Shown here one piece after another: positions 52,319 to 60,298 of a stretch of DNA of 64,000 nucleotides. This stretch comes from an uncultured Pseudomonadota bacterium (GTDB taxonomy: Bacteria; Pseudomonadota; Gammaproteobacteria; Steroidobacterales; Steroidobacteraceae). The stretch's first letter is position 1. Every line of letters starts with the position of its first letter. The notes below the pieces were generated by a model. That model did no database searches and had not been told where the DNA came from. It saw only the letters and a program-made list of their open reading frames with translations. Where the stretch lies: positions 29,700-93,699 of the forward strand of contig CAMLGF010000008.1 of assembly GCA_946479515.1 (NCBI GenBank), read 5' to 3'. Position numbers and translations under genes: made by a program.

Positions 52319-53422
52319 ATGCCTGTACAGACATTCCGCGGGGCGGCCATCGTCGGTTGGGGGAAGTGCCTGCCGCCGGCGGTGCTCACCAATGCCGACA
52401 TCGCCACCATTCTCGATACCAGCGACGAGTGGATCACCTCGCGCACCGGCATCCGCGAGCGCCGCGTGTCGCACGTGCCGCTGGGCGAGCTCATGTACGT
52501 GGCCGCGGCGCGCGCGCTGGCCTGCGCCGGCCTCGAGGGCCGGCAGCTCGAGCTCATCGTCTCGGGCACCACGAGCTACGACGACCAGGTGCCCAACGTG
52601 GCCTCGGGCATCCAGCGCCGCGTGGGCGCCGACGGTTGCGCAGCCATGGACGTCAACACGGCCTGCACCAGCTTCCTCTATTCCCTATCTACCGCGACCG
52701 CGATGATCCGTACCGGCGTCGTGCGCAATGCGCTGGTGCTGGGCGCCGAGGTCATCACGCCCTTCATCGACTGGTCGGATCGCAATACCGCGGTGCTGTT
52801 CGGCGATGGCGCCGCCGCCGTGGTGCTGCAGGGCACCGATGCGGAGGAAGGACTGCTCGCCGAACGGCTGGGCTGCTACGGCGAGGCGCGCGAGATCCTG
52901 CGCGTGCACGGCATGGGCGCCGCCTACGCGCACCAGAATCGCGTGCTCGGCAGGACCGAGTGGCAGTTCGAGGGCCAGGAGATCTTCAAGAAGGCGGTGC
53001 ATGGCATGTCGCTGGCCTCCGAGGAAGCGCTCGCCAGGCTCGGCAAGTCAGCCGCGGACGTCGACCTCGTGATCCCGCACCAGGCGAACCTGCGCATCAT
53101 CGAGGCCGTGGCCAAGAAGACCGGCATCCCGATGGACAAGGTCTACGTGAACGTGCAGCGCTACGGCAACATGTCCGCGGCGACCATACCCGTGGCGCTG
53201 TGCGAGGCGCTGGAAGAAGGCCGCGTGAAGCCCGGCGCACTGCTGCTCATGCCCTCGTTCGGCGGCGGACTCACCTTCACCAGCCACGTGGTGCGCTGGG
53301 GCCCGCGCGTGACGGCGCTGGCGGCCAGCGATGTCGAGCTGCCGCCTAACAATCAGAGCGCGCTCGATCTCGTGAAGCGATACCGCAGCATCAGGGACCT
53401 GCGCGTCAGCCCGGCCGGCTGA
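52319..53422 (+). CDS. Beta-ketoacyl-ACP synthase III family protein (FabH-like)
   Basis: KAS III condenses acyl-CoA with malonyl-ACP. The 367-residue protein has the catalytic triad C116 (DVNTACTSF), H254 (PHQAN) and N284 (RYGNMSAAT), and the C-terminal GGGLTF. It is about 50 residues longer than housekeeping FabH (about 317), with an insertion in [23 protein letters not shown] (split around 186-208) and a longer C-terminus. No acp or other fab gene is adjacent, so a secondary-product or specialised acyl role is possible. ATG at 52319 lies directly after the REP-like element. Confidence 0.87.
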   Translation: MPVQTFRGAAIVGWGKCLPPAVLTNADIATILDTSDEWITSRTGIRERRVSHVPLGELMYVAAARALACAGLEGRQLELIVSGTTSYDDQVPNVASGIQRRVGADGCAAMDVNTACTSFLYSLSTATAMIRTGVVRNALVLGAEVITPFIDWSDRNTAVLFGDGAAAVVLQGTDAEEGLLAERLGCYGEAREILRVHGMGAAYAHQNRVLGRTEWQFEGQEIFKKAVHGMSLASEEALARLGKSAADVDLVIPHQANLRIIEAVAKKTGIPMDKVYVNVQRYGNMSAATIPVALCEALEEGRVKPGALLLMPSFGGGLTFTSHVVRWGPRVTALAASDVELPPNNQSALDLVKRYRSIRDLRVSPAG

Positions 53423-53431
53423 CGACGCACG

Positions 53432-53450
53432 GCCCGGCCTTCGGCCGGGC
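53432..53450 (+). terminator. GC hairpin after the fabH homologue
   Basis: GCCCGGCC-TTC-GGCCGGGC, an eight-base perfect stem without a U-tract, ten bases after the stop. Confidence 0.45.
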
Positions 53451-53481
53451 GGGTGATTCCCGCGACGGCGGCGCCAATGAC

Positions 53482-53513
53482 AAAGCCCGCGTCGCTTGCG
53501 CTTCGCGGGCTTT
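53482..53513. terminator. Bidirectional terminator between the fabH homologue and the bTHX gene
   Basis: AAAGCCCGCG and CGCGGGCTTT form a perfect ten-base stem around a 12-base loop, with A/T flanks on both sides so it can work for both converging units. Confidence 0.75.
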
Positions 53514-53563
53514 GGGACCTGTGCTGGAAACGTCTGGCTCTGGCTTTCTTTCTTGCTTGCTTA

Positions 53564-53686
53564 TCAGCCTTTCTTCTTGGCCTTTGCGGCTCTTGCCTTC
53601 TTTTTGGCGGGATCCTTGGCGCGGGTCTTTCCGAAAGAGCCCGCGTACAACTTGCCGCGCTTGGTGCGGCGATCGCCCTTACCCAT
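53564..53686 (-). CDS. 30S ribosomal protein bTHX (Thx)
   Basis: A 40-residue, strongly basic protein starting MGKGDRRTKRGKLYAGSFGK, the exact pattern of bTHX (family form MGKGDRRTxRGKixrGtyGK), with an Ala/Lys-rich extension (AKKKARAAKAKKK) at the C-terminus. bTHX sits at the head of the 30S subunit in Thermus and occurs in many other bacteria. AAGGAAG precedes the ATG. Its start overlaps the 3' end of the small gene upstream by eight bases, so the two are one unit. Easily overlooked because of its size. Confidence 0.88.
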   Translation of the reverse strand: MGKGDRRTKRGKLYAGSFGKTRAKDPAKKKARAAKAKKKG

Positions 53687-53882
53687 TCGCTTCTTCCTTG
53701 TTCTGAGCAATCCACAACAGCGCGGCCTCGATGTCCGACAGCTGTGCTGCCGTCATGCCCGGAATGCGGCCACCGCCGGCTTCCTGTTTCACGCGCGCGA
53801 GCTCGGCAGATGACACCGTGCTGACCCAGGTGAGCCCGCGGCGCACCTTGGATGTGAATTTCTGGGACTTCTCTTCGGTCAT
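53679..53882 (-). CDS. Small conserved-looking hypothetical protein upstream of bTHX
   Basis: A 67-residue acidic/neutral protein, MTEEKSQKFTSKVRRGLTWV at the start, then helices (SSAELARVKQEAG, TAAQLSDIEAALLWIAQNKEE). The good ribosome binding site GAGGAG and overlap with bTHX support it as real. No family recognised; a ribosome-associated or RNA-binding role would be a guess from context. Confidence 0.65.
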   Translation of the reverse strand: MTEEKSQKFTSKVRRGLTWVSTVSSAELARVKQEAGGGRIPGMTAAQLSDIEAALLWIAQNKEEANG

Positions 53883-53931
53883 GTCGACTCCTCAACCACG
53901 AATCCGCTCAGCGGGCCGAAACATAGCGCGG

Positions 53932-54987
53932 CTAACGATATCTGGCCAGAACTTTCGCGAGAACCGCCGATCCGGGTGACAACCGATCGTGGGGAATCTG
54001 GTTGAGCGGAATAGCCGGCGTCTCATTGACATCGTGAAACTCACGGCCTTGGGGGTCGACAAACAACAGTCCCGTCAGGAATTCACCTTTTTTCAAGCGC
54101 TCCTGAATGGCGGCGATGGCCGCTTCGCGCCGCGTGGGATCGTAGCCCTCTTCCAGCTTTCTCAGGAGGATGCGGCTGCCGTCGTGCAGCACCACGGGCA
54201 GGGCATCACCGGCCGCGTACTCGGCCGTGATCTCGCGTTCGAACGGCACGAAGTCCGCGTGCACGGCGGCATCATAGTGCTCGCGCGTGTATTGATAGCT
54301 CTTGGTGGACCCCTCGTGGTCGTTGAACGTAACGCAGGGCGAGAGCACGTCGATCAGCGCGAAACCGCGGTGGCGCATGGCGGCCTGGATCAACGGCACC
54401 AGCTGTTGTTTGTCGCCGGAGAAGCTGCGCGCCACGAACGTCGCGCCCAGCGTCAGCGCCAGCAGCACCGGGTCGATGGGCGGCTGCTGGTTCACCTCGC
54501 CCTTCTTCGCGCGGGTGCCGATGTCCGCGGATGCCGAGAACTGGCCCTTGGTGAGCCCGTACACGCCGTTGTTCTCGATGATGTATGCCATGTTCAGATT
54601 GCGGCGGATGGCATGGCAGAACTGGCCGAGACCGATGGACAGCGTATCGCCGTCTCCGGAAACACCGACGTAGGTGAGATCGCGATTGGCGGCATTGGCG
54701 CCCATGGCGATGGACGGCATGCGACCGTGCACCGAGTTGAAGCCATGTCCGCCGCTGACGAAATAGGCCGTGGTCTTCGACGAACAGCCGATGCCCGACA
54801 GCTTCACCATGTTCTGCGGCTCGATGTTCAGTCCCCAGCTGGCTTCGATGATCGCGGCGGTGATGCTGTCGTGACCGCAGCCCGCGCACAGGGTCGACAG
54901 GCCGCCCTCGTAGTCGCGGCGCGTGAGCCCCAGCGCGTTCCTGGGTAACGATGGGTGGCGGACTTTCGGCTTGGGCAGGAAGGTCAT
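53932..54987 (-). CDS. korB: 2-oxoacid:ferredoxin oxidoreductase, beta subunit (KorB-like)
   Basis: This subunit binds thiamine diphosphate and an iron-sulfur cluster. The 351-residue protein has the cysteine motif TLCAGCGHDS, a further Cys in GIGCSSKT, the ThDP motif GDGDTLSIGLG...NNGVYGLTKGQ, and Cys in LSPCVTFND. The set agrees with 2-oxoglutarate:ferredoxin oxidoreductases more than with the tetrameric pyruvate enzyme. Its ATG overlaps the korA stop by four bases. Together with korA it would convert 2-oxoglutarate to succinyl-CoA, reducing ferredoxin. Confidence 0.9.
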   Translation of the reverse strand: MTFLPKPKVRHPSLPRNALGLTRRDYEGGLSTLCAGCGHDSITAAIIEASWGLNIEPQNMVKLSGIGCSSKTTAYFVSGGHGFNSVHGRMPSIAMGANAANRDLTYVGVSGDGDTLSIGLGQFCHAIRRNLNMAYIIENNGVYGLTKGQFSASADIGTRAKKGEVNQQPPIDPVLLALTLGATFVARSFSGDKQQLVPLIQAAMRHRGFALIDVLSPCVTFNDHEGSTKSYQYTREHYDAAVHADFVPFEREITAEYAAGDALPVVLHDGSRILLRKLEEGYDPTRREAAIAAIQERLKKGEFLTGLLFVDPQGREFHDVNETPAIPLNQIPHDRLSPGSAVLAKVLARYR

Positions 54988-56843
54988 GCGGCACCTCCGG
55001 CGGCCATGCCAGGCACGGGAACGACTTCGGGTTTGCGCGTCTTCGGTTCGACCTCGGCGAGCACGCCCTTGACGATGAACTCCGAGGAGATGGGCAGGCC
55101 GCTGTAATGGAGCAGCGATCGCAGCTTCTCCTTGGGAACGCGTGTCTCGAGCGCCAGCAGCGAACGCATCTGCGCGTCGCGATTCTGCTCGATGACGAAG
55201 ACCAGCTTGTGCGCCTCGAGGAATTTCTCCACGTCCTCGCCGAACGGGAAGGCGCGCAGCCGCAGGTAGTTGGCCGTGAGTCCGTGGGCCGCGAGGATGT
55301 CACGGGCTTCATGCACCGCGCCGTCCGAGCTGCCGTAGGCCACGAGCGCGATGTCGATCTTCGGGTCGTGGTCGATCACGGGCCTGGGCACCAGCCGCTT
55401 GGCAGTGGCGAACTTGCGCGACAGGCGGTCGAGCACGATCTGGTACTCGGCGCTGTCCTCGGTGTAGGCGCCATACTGCGTATGGCCCGAGCCGCGCGTG
55501 AAGTACGCGCCCTTGGGATGCACGCCCGGCAGCGTGCGATATGGAATGCCGTCACCGTCGACGTCGAGATAGCGATGGAATTTCTCCAACTTCTCGAGCT
55601 CCGCCCGGGTGTACACCTTGCCGCGATCGGGGACGTACTGGTCGTCCCAATGCAGGTCGGGACACATCCAGTCGTTCATGCCGATGTCCAGATCGCTGAG
55701 CACCAGCACCGGCGTCTGCAGCCGCTCGGCGAGATCGAAAGCGTCGCGCGCGAAATAGAAACATTCCTCGGGATCGCGCGGGAACAGCAGCACGTGCTTG
55801 GTGTCGCCATGCGAGGCGTACGCCGCCTTCATGACATCGCACTGCTGCGTGCGCGTGGGCATTCCGGTCGACGGGCCGACGCGCTGCACGTCGAACAGCA
55901 CGGCCGGCACTTCCGCGTAGTAGGCGAGCCCCAGGAATTCGTTCATCAGCGACACGCCGGGCCCGCTGGTGGCGGTGAACGCACGTGCTCCGTTCCAGCT
56001 GGCGCCCAGCACCATGCCGATGGCGGCGAGCTCGTCTTCGGCCTGAATGAAGGCGAAGTTCTTCCTGCCCGTCTGCGGGTCGATGCGCAGCTTGTCGGCG
56101 AAGCTCTTGAACGCGTCCATCAGCGAGGTGGACGGCGTGATCGGGTACCACGCACCCACGGTCGCGCCCGCGAACACGCAGCCCAGGCCGGCGGCGGTGT
56201 TGCCGTCGATCATGATATGGCCGGCGGTCTTCGATCCACCGGGCAGACTGGCCACCCTGAGCGGCAACGGGCAGCTCAGGTGCTGCTTCGCGTATTCGTA
56301 GCCCAGCGTGATGGCGCGCATGTTCGAGTCCACGAGCTGCGGCTTCTTCGCGTAGGTCTCGGCGAGCAGCGTCCGGATCTGCTCGAGGTCGAGATCGAGC
56401 AGCGCCGCGAGCACGCCCGCGTAACAGATGTTCTTCATCAGGATGCGCGTGCGCACGCCATTGAAGTTCTCGTTGCACAGCTTCGCGAGCGGCACGCCGA
56501 GCACGGTGATGTCGTCGCGCGCCAGCAGCGCCGGCCGGGGCCAGGTGCTGTCGTACAGCAGGTACCCGCCCGAGGCCACTTCGCGCACGTCGCGCGCGTA
56601 GGTCTCGGCGTTCATCGCCACCATGATGTCGATCTTGCCGGAGCGAGCCACATAGCCGTCGCGGCTCACGCGGATCTCGTACCAGGTCGGCAGGCCCTGG
56701 ATGTTCGACGGGAAGTAGTTCTTGCCCATCACCGGGATGCCGCTGCGGAAGATGGACTTCATCAGCAGCGAGTTGGCGCTCGCGGAACCCGTGCCATTCA
56801 CCGTCGCGATCTTGATCGCGAAGTCGTTCGTCCTGTCGCTCAT
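54984..56843 (-). CDS. korA: 2-oxoacid:ferredoxin oxidoreductase, fused gamma-alpha subunit (KorA-like)
   Basis: The 619-residue protein joins a gamma domain (residues 1 to about 190, IATVNGTGSASANSLLMKS) and an alpha domain (about 205-600, with GATVGAWYPITPSTSLMDA and ATSGPGVSLMNEF). This fused form is that of KorA in aerobic bacteria. There is no pyruvate-enzyme-type delta ferredoxin subunit, but the next gene upstream carries ferredoxin clusters. It starts seven bases after that gene's stop and overlaps korB. Confidence 0.9.
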   Translation of the reverse strand: MSDRTNDFAIKIATVNGTGSASANSLLMKSIFRSGIPVMGKNYFPSNIQGLPTWYEIRVSRDGYVARSGKIDIMVAMNAETYARDVREVASGGYLLYDSTWPRPALLARDDITVLGVPLAKLCNENFNGVRTRILMKNICYAGVLAALLDLDLEQIRTLLAETYAKKPQLVDSNMRAITLGYEYAKQHLSCPLPLRVASLPGGSKTAGHIMIDGNTAAGLGCVFAGATVGAWYPITPSTSLMDAFKSFADKLRIDPQTGRKNFAFIQAEDELAAIGMVLGASWNGARAFTATSGPGVSLMNEFLGLAYYAEVPAVLFDVQRVGPSTGMPTRTQQCDVMKAAYASHGDTKHVLLFPRDPEECFYFARDAFDLAERLQTPVLVLSDLDIGMNDWMCPDLHWDDQYVPDRGKVYTRAELEKLEKFHRYLDVDGDGIPYRTLPGVHPKGAYFTRGSGHTQYGAYTEDSAEYQIVLDRLSRKFATAKRLVPRPVIDHDPKIDIALVAYGSSDGAVHEARDILAAHGLTANYLRLRAFPFGEDVEKFLEAHKLVFVIEQNRDAQMRSLLALETRVPKEKLRSLLHYSGLPISSEFIVKGVLAEVEPKTRKPEVVPVPGMAAGGAA

Positions 56844-56849
56844 GATTCC

Positions 56850-58667
56850 TTACGCGCTCTTCGGCATCTGCGCCGCACTGGCGGCGGCTTCATCCTCGGC
56901 ATGCGGCCATTTGACGAAAGACTTCTGCATGTCCCAGGCAGCGGTGGGGCAGCGCTCGGCGCACAGGCCGCAGTGCACGCAGAGGTCCTCGTCTTTGACC
57001 ATCACGCGGCCGGTGTGTTTCAGCGGCGCGGATACGTACAAGGCCTGAGTGACATTCTTCGCCGGCGCCTTGAGGCGCGTGCGCAGCTCGGCCTCTTCAC
57101 CGTTGTGCGTGATGGTCAGGCAGTCCACCGGGCAGATGTCGATACAGGCGTCGCACTCGATGCACAACCTGGTCTCGAACACCGTCTGCACGTCGCAGTT
57201 GAGGCAGCGCTGCACTTCCTTTTCGATCTGCTCGGCGGTGAAGCCCAGCTCCACCTCGATGTTGAGCTTCTTGAAGCGCTCTTTGAGCGACACGTGCGGC
57301 ATGAGGCGACGTTCGGCCGGGTTGTAGTCGTTCGCATAGGCCCACTCGTGCATGCCCATCTTGCGCGACTGCAGGTTCACGCCGGGCGGCAGGCGTTCGG
57401 CCGTGCTCTTGCCGCTGCAATGGTTGTGGATGGAAATGGCGGCCTGGTGGCCATGCTCGACGGCCCAGATGATGTTCTTCGGCCCGAACGCGGCGTCGCC
57501 GCCGAAGAACACGCCCGCCCGCGACGATTCGAAGGTCTTCGGGTCGATCCTGGGTACGTCCCACTTGTCGAATTCGATGCCGAGGTCGCGCTCGATCCAC
57601 GGGAACGCGTTCTCCTGGCCGATGGCGAGGATCACGTCGTCCGCCGCGAGGAATTCCTCACCGGTGACGCGTTCCGCCGTGATGCGCCCGGCGGCGTCGA
57701 TGTCGTATTCCATCACGTCGAAGGTCATGCCCTGCAACCGGCCATTCTCCACCACGAAGTTCTTCGGCGAGCGGTTGATGATGATCGCGACGTGCTCTTC
57801 CTCGGCGTCCTCCAGCTCCCAGGCCGAGGCCTTGAAGAACTGGCGCGGCTTGCGCGCGATGACCTTCACGTCCTCGGCGCCGAGGCGCAAGCTCGTGCGG
57901 CAGCAGTCCATCGCGGTGTTGCCCACGCCGATGATCAGCACCTTCTTGCCGATGGCCTTCACGTGCTCGAAGGCCACCGATTCCAGCCAGGTGATGCCGA
58001 TGTGAATGTTGGCGGCGCCTTCGGCCCGGCCGGGCAGTCTGAGCTCCTTGCCTCTCGGCGCGCCGGCGCCGACGAACACGGCGTCGAAGCCGCCCTTGTC
58101 CAGCAGCTCGCGCATCGACTTGATGGGATGATCGAGCTTCAAATCCACGCCCATGTCGACGATGTTCGCGATCTCCTCGTTCAACACCTCGGCGGGCAGC
58201 CGGAACGACGGGATGTTGGTGCGCATGAGGCCGCCCGGCACGGCGAACTGCTCGAAGATGGTCACCGAGTAGCCGAGCGGCATGAGGTCGTTGGCGACGG
58301 TGAGCGAGGCGCAGCCCGCGCCGATCAGCGCGACCTTCTTGCCGTTCTTGAGCTTCGGGATCCGTGGTAAACGAGAACGGATGTCATCTTCGCGGTGGTC
58401 CGCGGCCACCCGCTTCAGGCGGCAGATGGCCACCGGCTTTTCTTCGACACGGCCCCGCCGGCAGGCCGGCTCGCACGGCCGGTCGCAGACGCGACCCAGG
58501 ATGCCGGGAAAGACATTCGAATGCCGGTTCACCATGTAGGCATCGGTGAAGCGGCCTTCTGCGATCAGTCGAATGTATTCGGGGACGTCGGTGTGTGCTG
58601 GGCAGGCCCATTGGCAATCCACGACCTTGTGAAAGTAGTCGGGTTGCGAAGTGTCCGTCGGTTGCAT
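56850..58667 (-). CDS. GltD-like FAD/NAD(P) oxidoreductase with C-terminal ferredoxin domain, partner of KorAB
   Basis: The 605-residue protein has an N-terminal Fer4_20-type cluster region (CQWACPAHTDVPEYIRL; GRVCDRPCEPACRRG), an FAD motif ALIGAGCASLTVA, an NAD(P) motif IIGVGNTAMDC, and near the C-terminus cysteine sets CLNCD...CIECDACIDICPVDCL and CVHCGLCAERCP for two [4Fe-4S] clusters. It looks like NADPH-dependent glutamate synthase small subunit fused to ferredoxin, and likely passes electrons between KorAB and NAD(P). ATG at 58667 follows GGGGGG; an ATG at 58697 adds a basic tail without support. First gene of the operon. Confidence 0.88.
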   Translation of the reverse strand: MQPTDTSQPDYFHKVVDCQWACPAHTDVPEYIRLIAEGRFTDAYMVNRHSNVFPGILGRVCDRPCEPACRRGRVEEKPVAICRLKRVAADHREDDIRSRLPRIPKLKNGKKVALIGAGCASLTVANDLMPLGYSVTIFEQFAVPGGLMRTNIPSFRLPAEVLNEEIANIVDMGVDLKLDHPIKSMRELLDKGGFDAVFVGAGAPRGKELRLPGRAEGAANIHIGITWLESVAFEHVKAIGKKVLIIGVGNTAMDCCRTSLRLGAEDVKVIARKPRQFFKASAWELEDAEEEHVAIIINRSPKNFVVENGRLQGMTFDVMEYDIDAAGRITAERVTGEEFLAADDVILAIGQENAFPWIERDLGIEFDKWDVPRIDPKTFESSRAGVFFGGDAAFGPKNIIWAVEHGHQAAISIHNHCSGKSTAERLPPGVNLQSRKMGMHEWAYANDYNPAERRLMPHVSLKERFKKLNIEVELGFTAEQIEKEVQRCLNCDVQTVFETRLCIECDACIDICPVDCLTITHNGEEAELRTRLKAPAKNVTQALYVSAPLKHTGRVMVKDEDLCVHCGLCAERCPTAAWDMQKSFVKWPHAEDEAAASAAQMPKSA

Positions 58668-58735
58668 ATCCCCCCGGTCAAGACGCCGCTTTTTCACCGT
58701 CGGCGGGTGGTCGAGTATAGGCTTGCGGCCAGGCG

Positions 58736-59089
58736 ATGACGACTTCGAACCCCACCCTGGCCACCGAAATCAAGCTCCGGACCCGTTCGCGGGTGCTGGA
58801 GGTGTCGTTCGCGGACGGTGCACGATTCGAGCTGCCTTTCGAGTACCTGCGGACGCATTCGCCGTCCGCCGAAGTGAAGGGACACGGGCCGGGCCAGGAG
58901 GTTCTGGTGCGGGGCAAGCAGAACGTGGGAATCCGCGGGATCGCGCCCGTGGGCCAGTACGCCGTGAAGCTGGTATTCGACGACGGCCACGATTCGGGAT
59001 TGTTCACGTGGAAGTACCTGCGCGAGCTGGGCGAAAACCACCAGGAGAACTGGCGTCGCTACCAGGCGCGGCTGCAGGCCGCCCAGTAG
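58736..59089 (+). CDS. DUF971 family protein
   Basis: The 117-residue protein has the DUF971/gamma-butyrobetaine-hydroxylase N-domain-like pattern LEVSFADGARFELPFEYLRTHSPSAE (read across residues 21-46) and YAVKLVFDDGHDSGLFTWKYLREL. In Pseudomonas and relatives it follows hslVU and precedes ubiE; here hslU is 14.8 kb away. TATAGG at 58715-58720 is the likely -10. Function unknown. Confidence 0.88.
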   Translation: MTTSNPTLATEIKLRTRSRVLEVSFADGARFELPFEYLRTHSPSAEVKGHGPGQEVLVRGKQNVGIRGIAPVGQYAVKLVFDDGHDSGLFTWKYLRELGENHQENWRRYQARLQAAQ

Positions 59090-59120
59090 CGGGCTGCGAC
59101 CGGGAGAGGGAGGGACTGAC

Positions 59121-59390
59121 ATGACGGACGAGCAGAATCCGCAAGCGCCGCAAACGGGAAATCAGCAGGTCCAGCTGGGCATCGGCACGCTGATCATCAT
59201 TGCGCTCATTGTGACCATGTGCTCGGGGCGCAGCGAGATGGAGAAGATTCGCGGCGATACCGCGGCGCTGCGCCAGCAGGTCACGGAGATCGATCGCAAA
59301 CTGGACCAGCTGGTGCCGAAGACTGCTCCGCCATCCACCGAGAGCGTCGCTGCGCCCGCCGATGCGAGCGCCGGCCCGGAACAGCCGTGA
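59121..59390 (+). CDS. Small single-pass membrane protein with coiled coil
   Basis: The 89-residue protein has a polar N-terminus, one membrane helix (about residues 20-34, IGTLIIIALIVTMC), then a short coiled coil (MEKIRGDTAALRQQVTEIDR) and a Pro/Ala-rich tail. GGGAGGGA before the ATG is a strong ribosome binding site and is complementary to the loop of the candidate small RNA at 22446-22455. No family recognised. Confidence 0.65.
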   Translation: MTDEQNPQAPQTGNQQVQLGIGTLIIIALIVTMCSGRSEMEKIRGDTAALRQQVTEIDRKLDQLVPKTAPPSTESVAAPADASAGPEQP

Positions 59391-59408
59391 CCGGGACGCC
59401 ATAAAGTT

Positions 59409-59439
59409 GAGGCCGGTCACCCCTGGGATGACCGGCCTC
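59409..59439. terminator. Hairpin after the small membrane-protein gene
   Basis: GAGGCCGGTCA pairs perfectly with TGACCGGCCTC around a nine-base loop, 18 bases after the stop. No U-tract follows. Confidence 0.5.
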
Positions 59440-59527
59440 ATGCAAGACCCCCGCTCGAATAGTTGGGCTTTGTAGCGAAACCTTCCGGGAAAAGCCAGCG
59501 GTTTCGGGCGCGGCGGACGCGAGCGTC

Positions 59528-59533
59528 TATACT
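59528..59533 (+). promoter_or_regulatory. -10 hexamer of ubiE, leaderless arrangement
   Basis: TATACT ends nine bases before the ubiE GTG and no ribosome binding site is present. Confidence 0.5.
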
Positions 59534-59542
59534 GGCCCTGCT

Positions 59543-60298
59543 GTGAGCGCAAAAGACAGACAAGACACCGACTTCGGTTACGAACGCGTCCCCTGGACCG
59601 AGAAACAACGCCGCGTGCGTGGCGTGTTCGACTCGGTGGCCGGCAACTACGACCTCATGAACGACCTGATGTCCGGCGGCGCGCATCGCCTCTGGAAGGA
59701 GTTCGCGCTGTCGCTCGCCAACCTGCATGCGGGGCAGCGCGCGCTCGACGTGGCGGGCGGCACCGGCGATCTCACCGCGGGGCTCGCGAAGCAGGTCGGC
59801 AAGTCGGGCATGGTGATCCTCTCCGACATCAACGCCGCCATGCTGGGTGAGGGCCGCGACCGGCTGCTGGACAGCGGCGTCGTCGGCAATGTGCAGGTGG
59901 TACTGGCCAATGCCGAGAAGCTGCCGTTCGCCGATGGCTCGTTCGATTGCGTGACCATCGGCTTCGGGCTGCGCAACGTCACCGACAAGCCGGCGGCGCT
60001 GGCCGAGATGCGCCGCGTGCTCAGGCCCGGCGGCCAGGTGCTGGTGCTGGAGTTCTCGCACCCGGTGGTGCCGCTGTTGAAACCGCTCTACGACCTGTAT
60101 TCCTTCCGGGTGCTGCCGCTGCTCGGCAGGCTGGTGGCCAAGGACGAGGCCAGTTACCGCTACCTCGCCGAATCCATCCGCATGTTCCCCGACCAGGAAA
60201 CGCTGCTCGGGATGCTGCGCGCCGCGGGCCTGGAAGATTGCCGCTACCACAATCTCTCCGGCGGCATCGTCGCGGTGCACCGGGGTTATCGTTACTAG
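59543..60298 (+). CDS. ubiE: Ubiquinone/menaquinone C-methyltransferase UbiE
   Basis: UbiE methylates the ring of 2-polyprenyl-6-methoxy-benzoquinol (and demethylmenaquinol where present). The 251-residue protein has [27 protein letters not shown] motif [11 protein letters not shown], and [13 protein letters not shown], all family marks. Start is GTG at 59543, next to a -10 hexamer. Its TAG stop overlaps the ubiJ GTG by one base. Confidence 0.95.
   Translation: MSAKDRQDTDFGYERVPWTEKQRRVRGVFDSVAGNYDLMNDLMSGGAHRLWKEFALSLANLHAGQRALDVAGGTGDLTAGLAKQVGKSGMVILSDINAAMLGEGRDRLLDSGVVGNVQVVLANAEKLPFADGSFDCVTIGFGLRNVTDKPAALAEMRRVLRPGGQVLVLEFSHPVVPLLKPLYDLYSFRVLPLLGRLVAKDEASYRYLAESIRMFPDQETLLGMLRAAGLEDCRYHNLSGGIVAVHRGYRY

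Noticed and set aside
54951..58370. 1139-codon plus-strand open frame opposite the Kor operon
   Set aside because: All three genes on the other strand have clear cofactor motifs and overlaps. The plus-strand translation shows only repeat-like composition.
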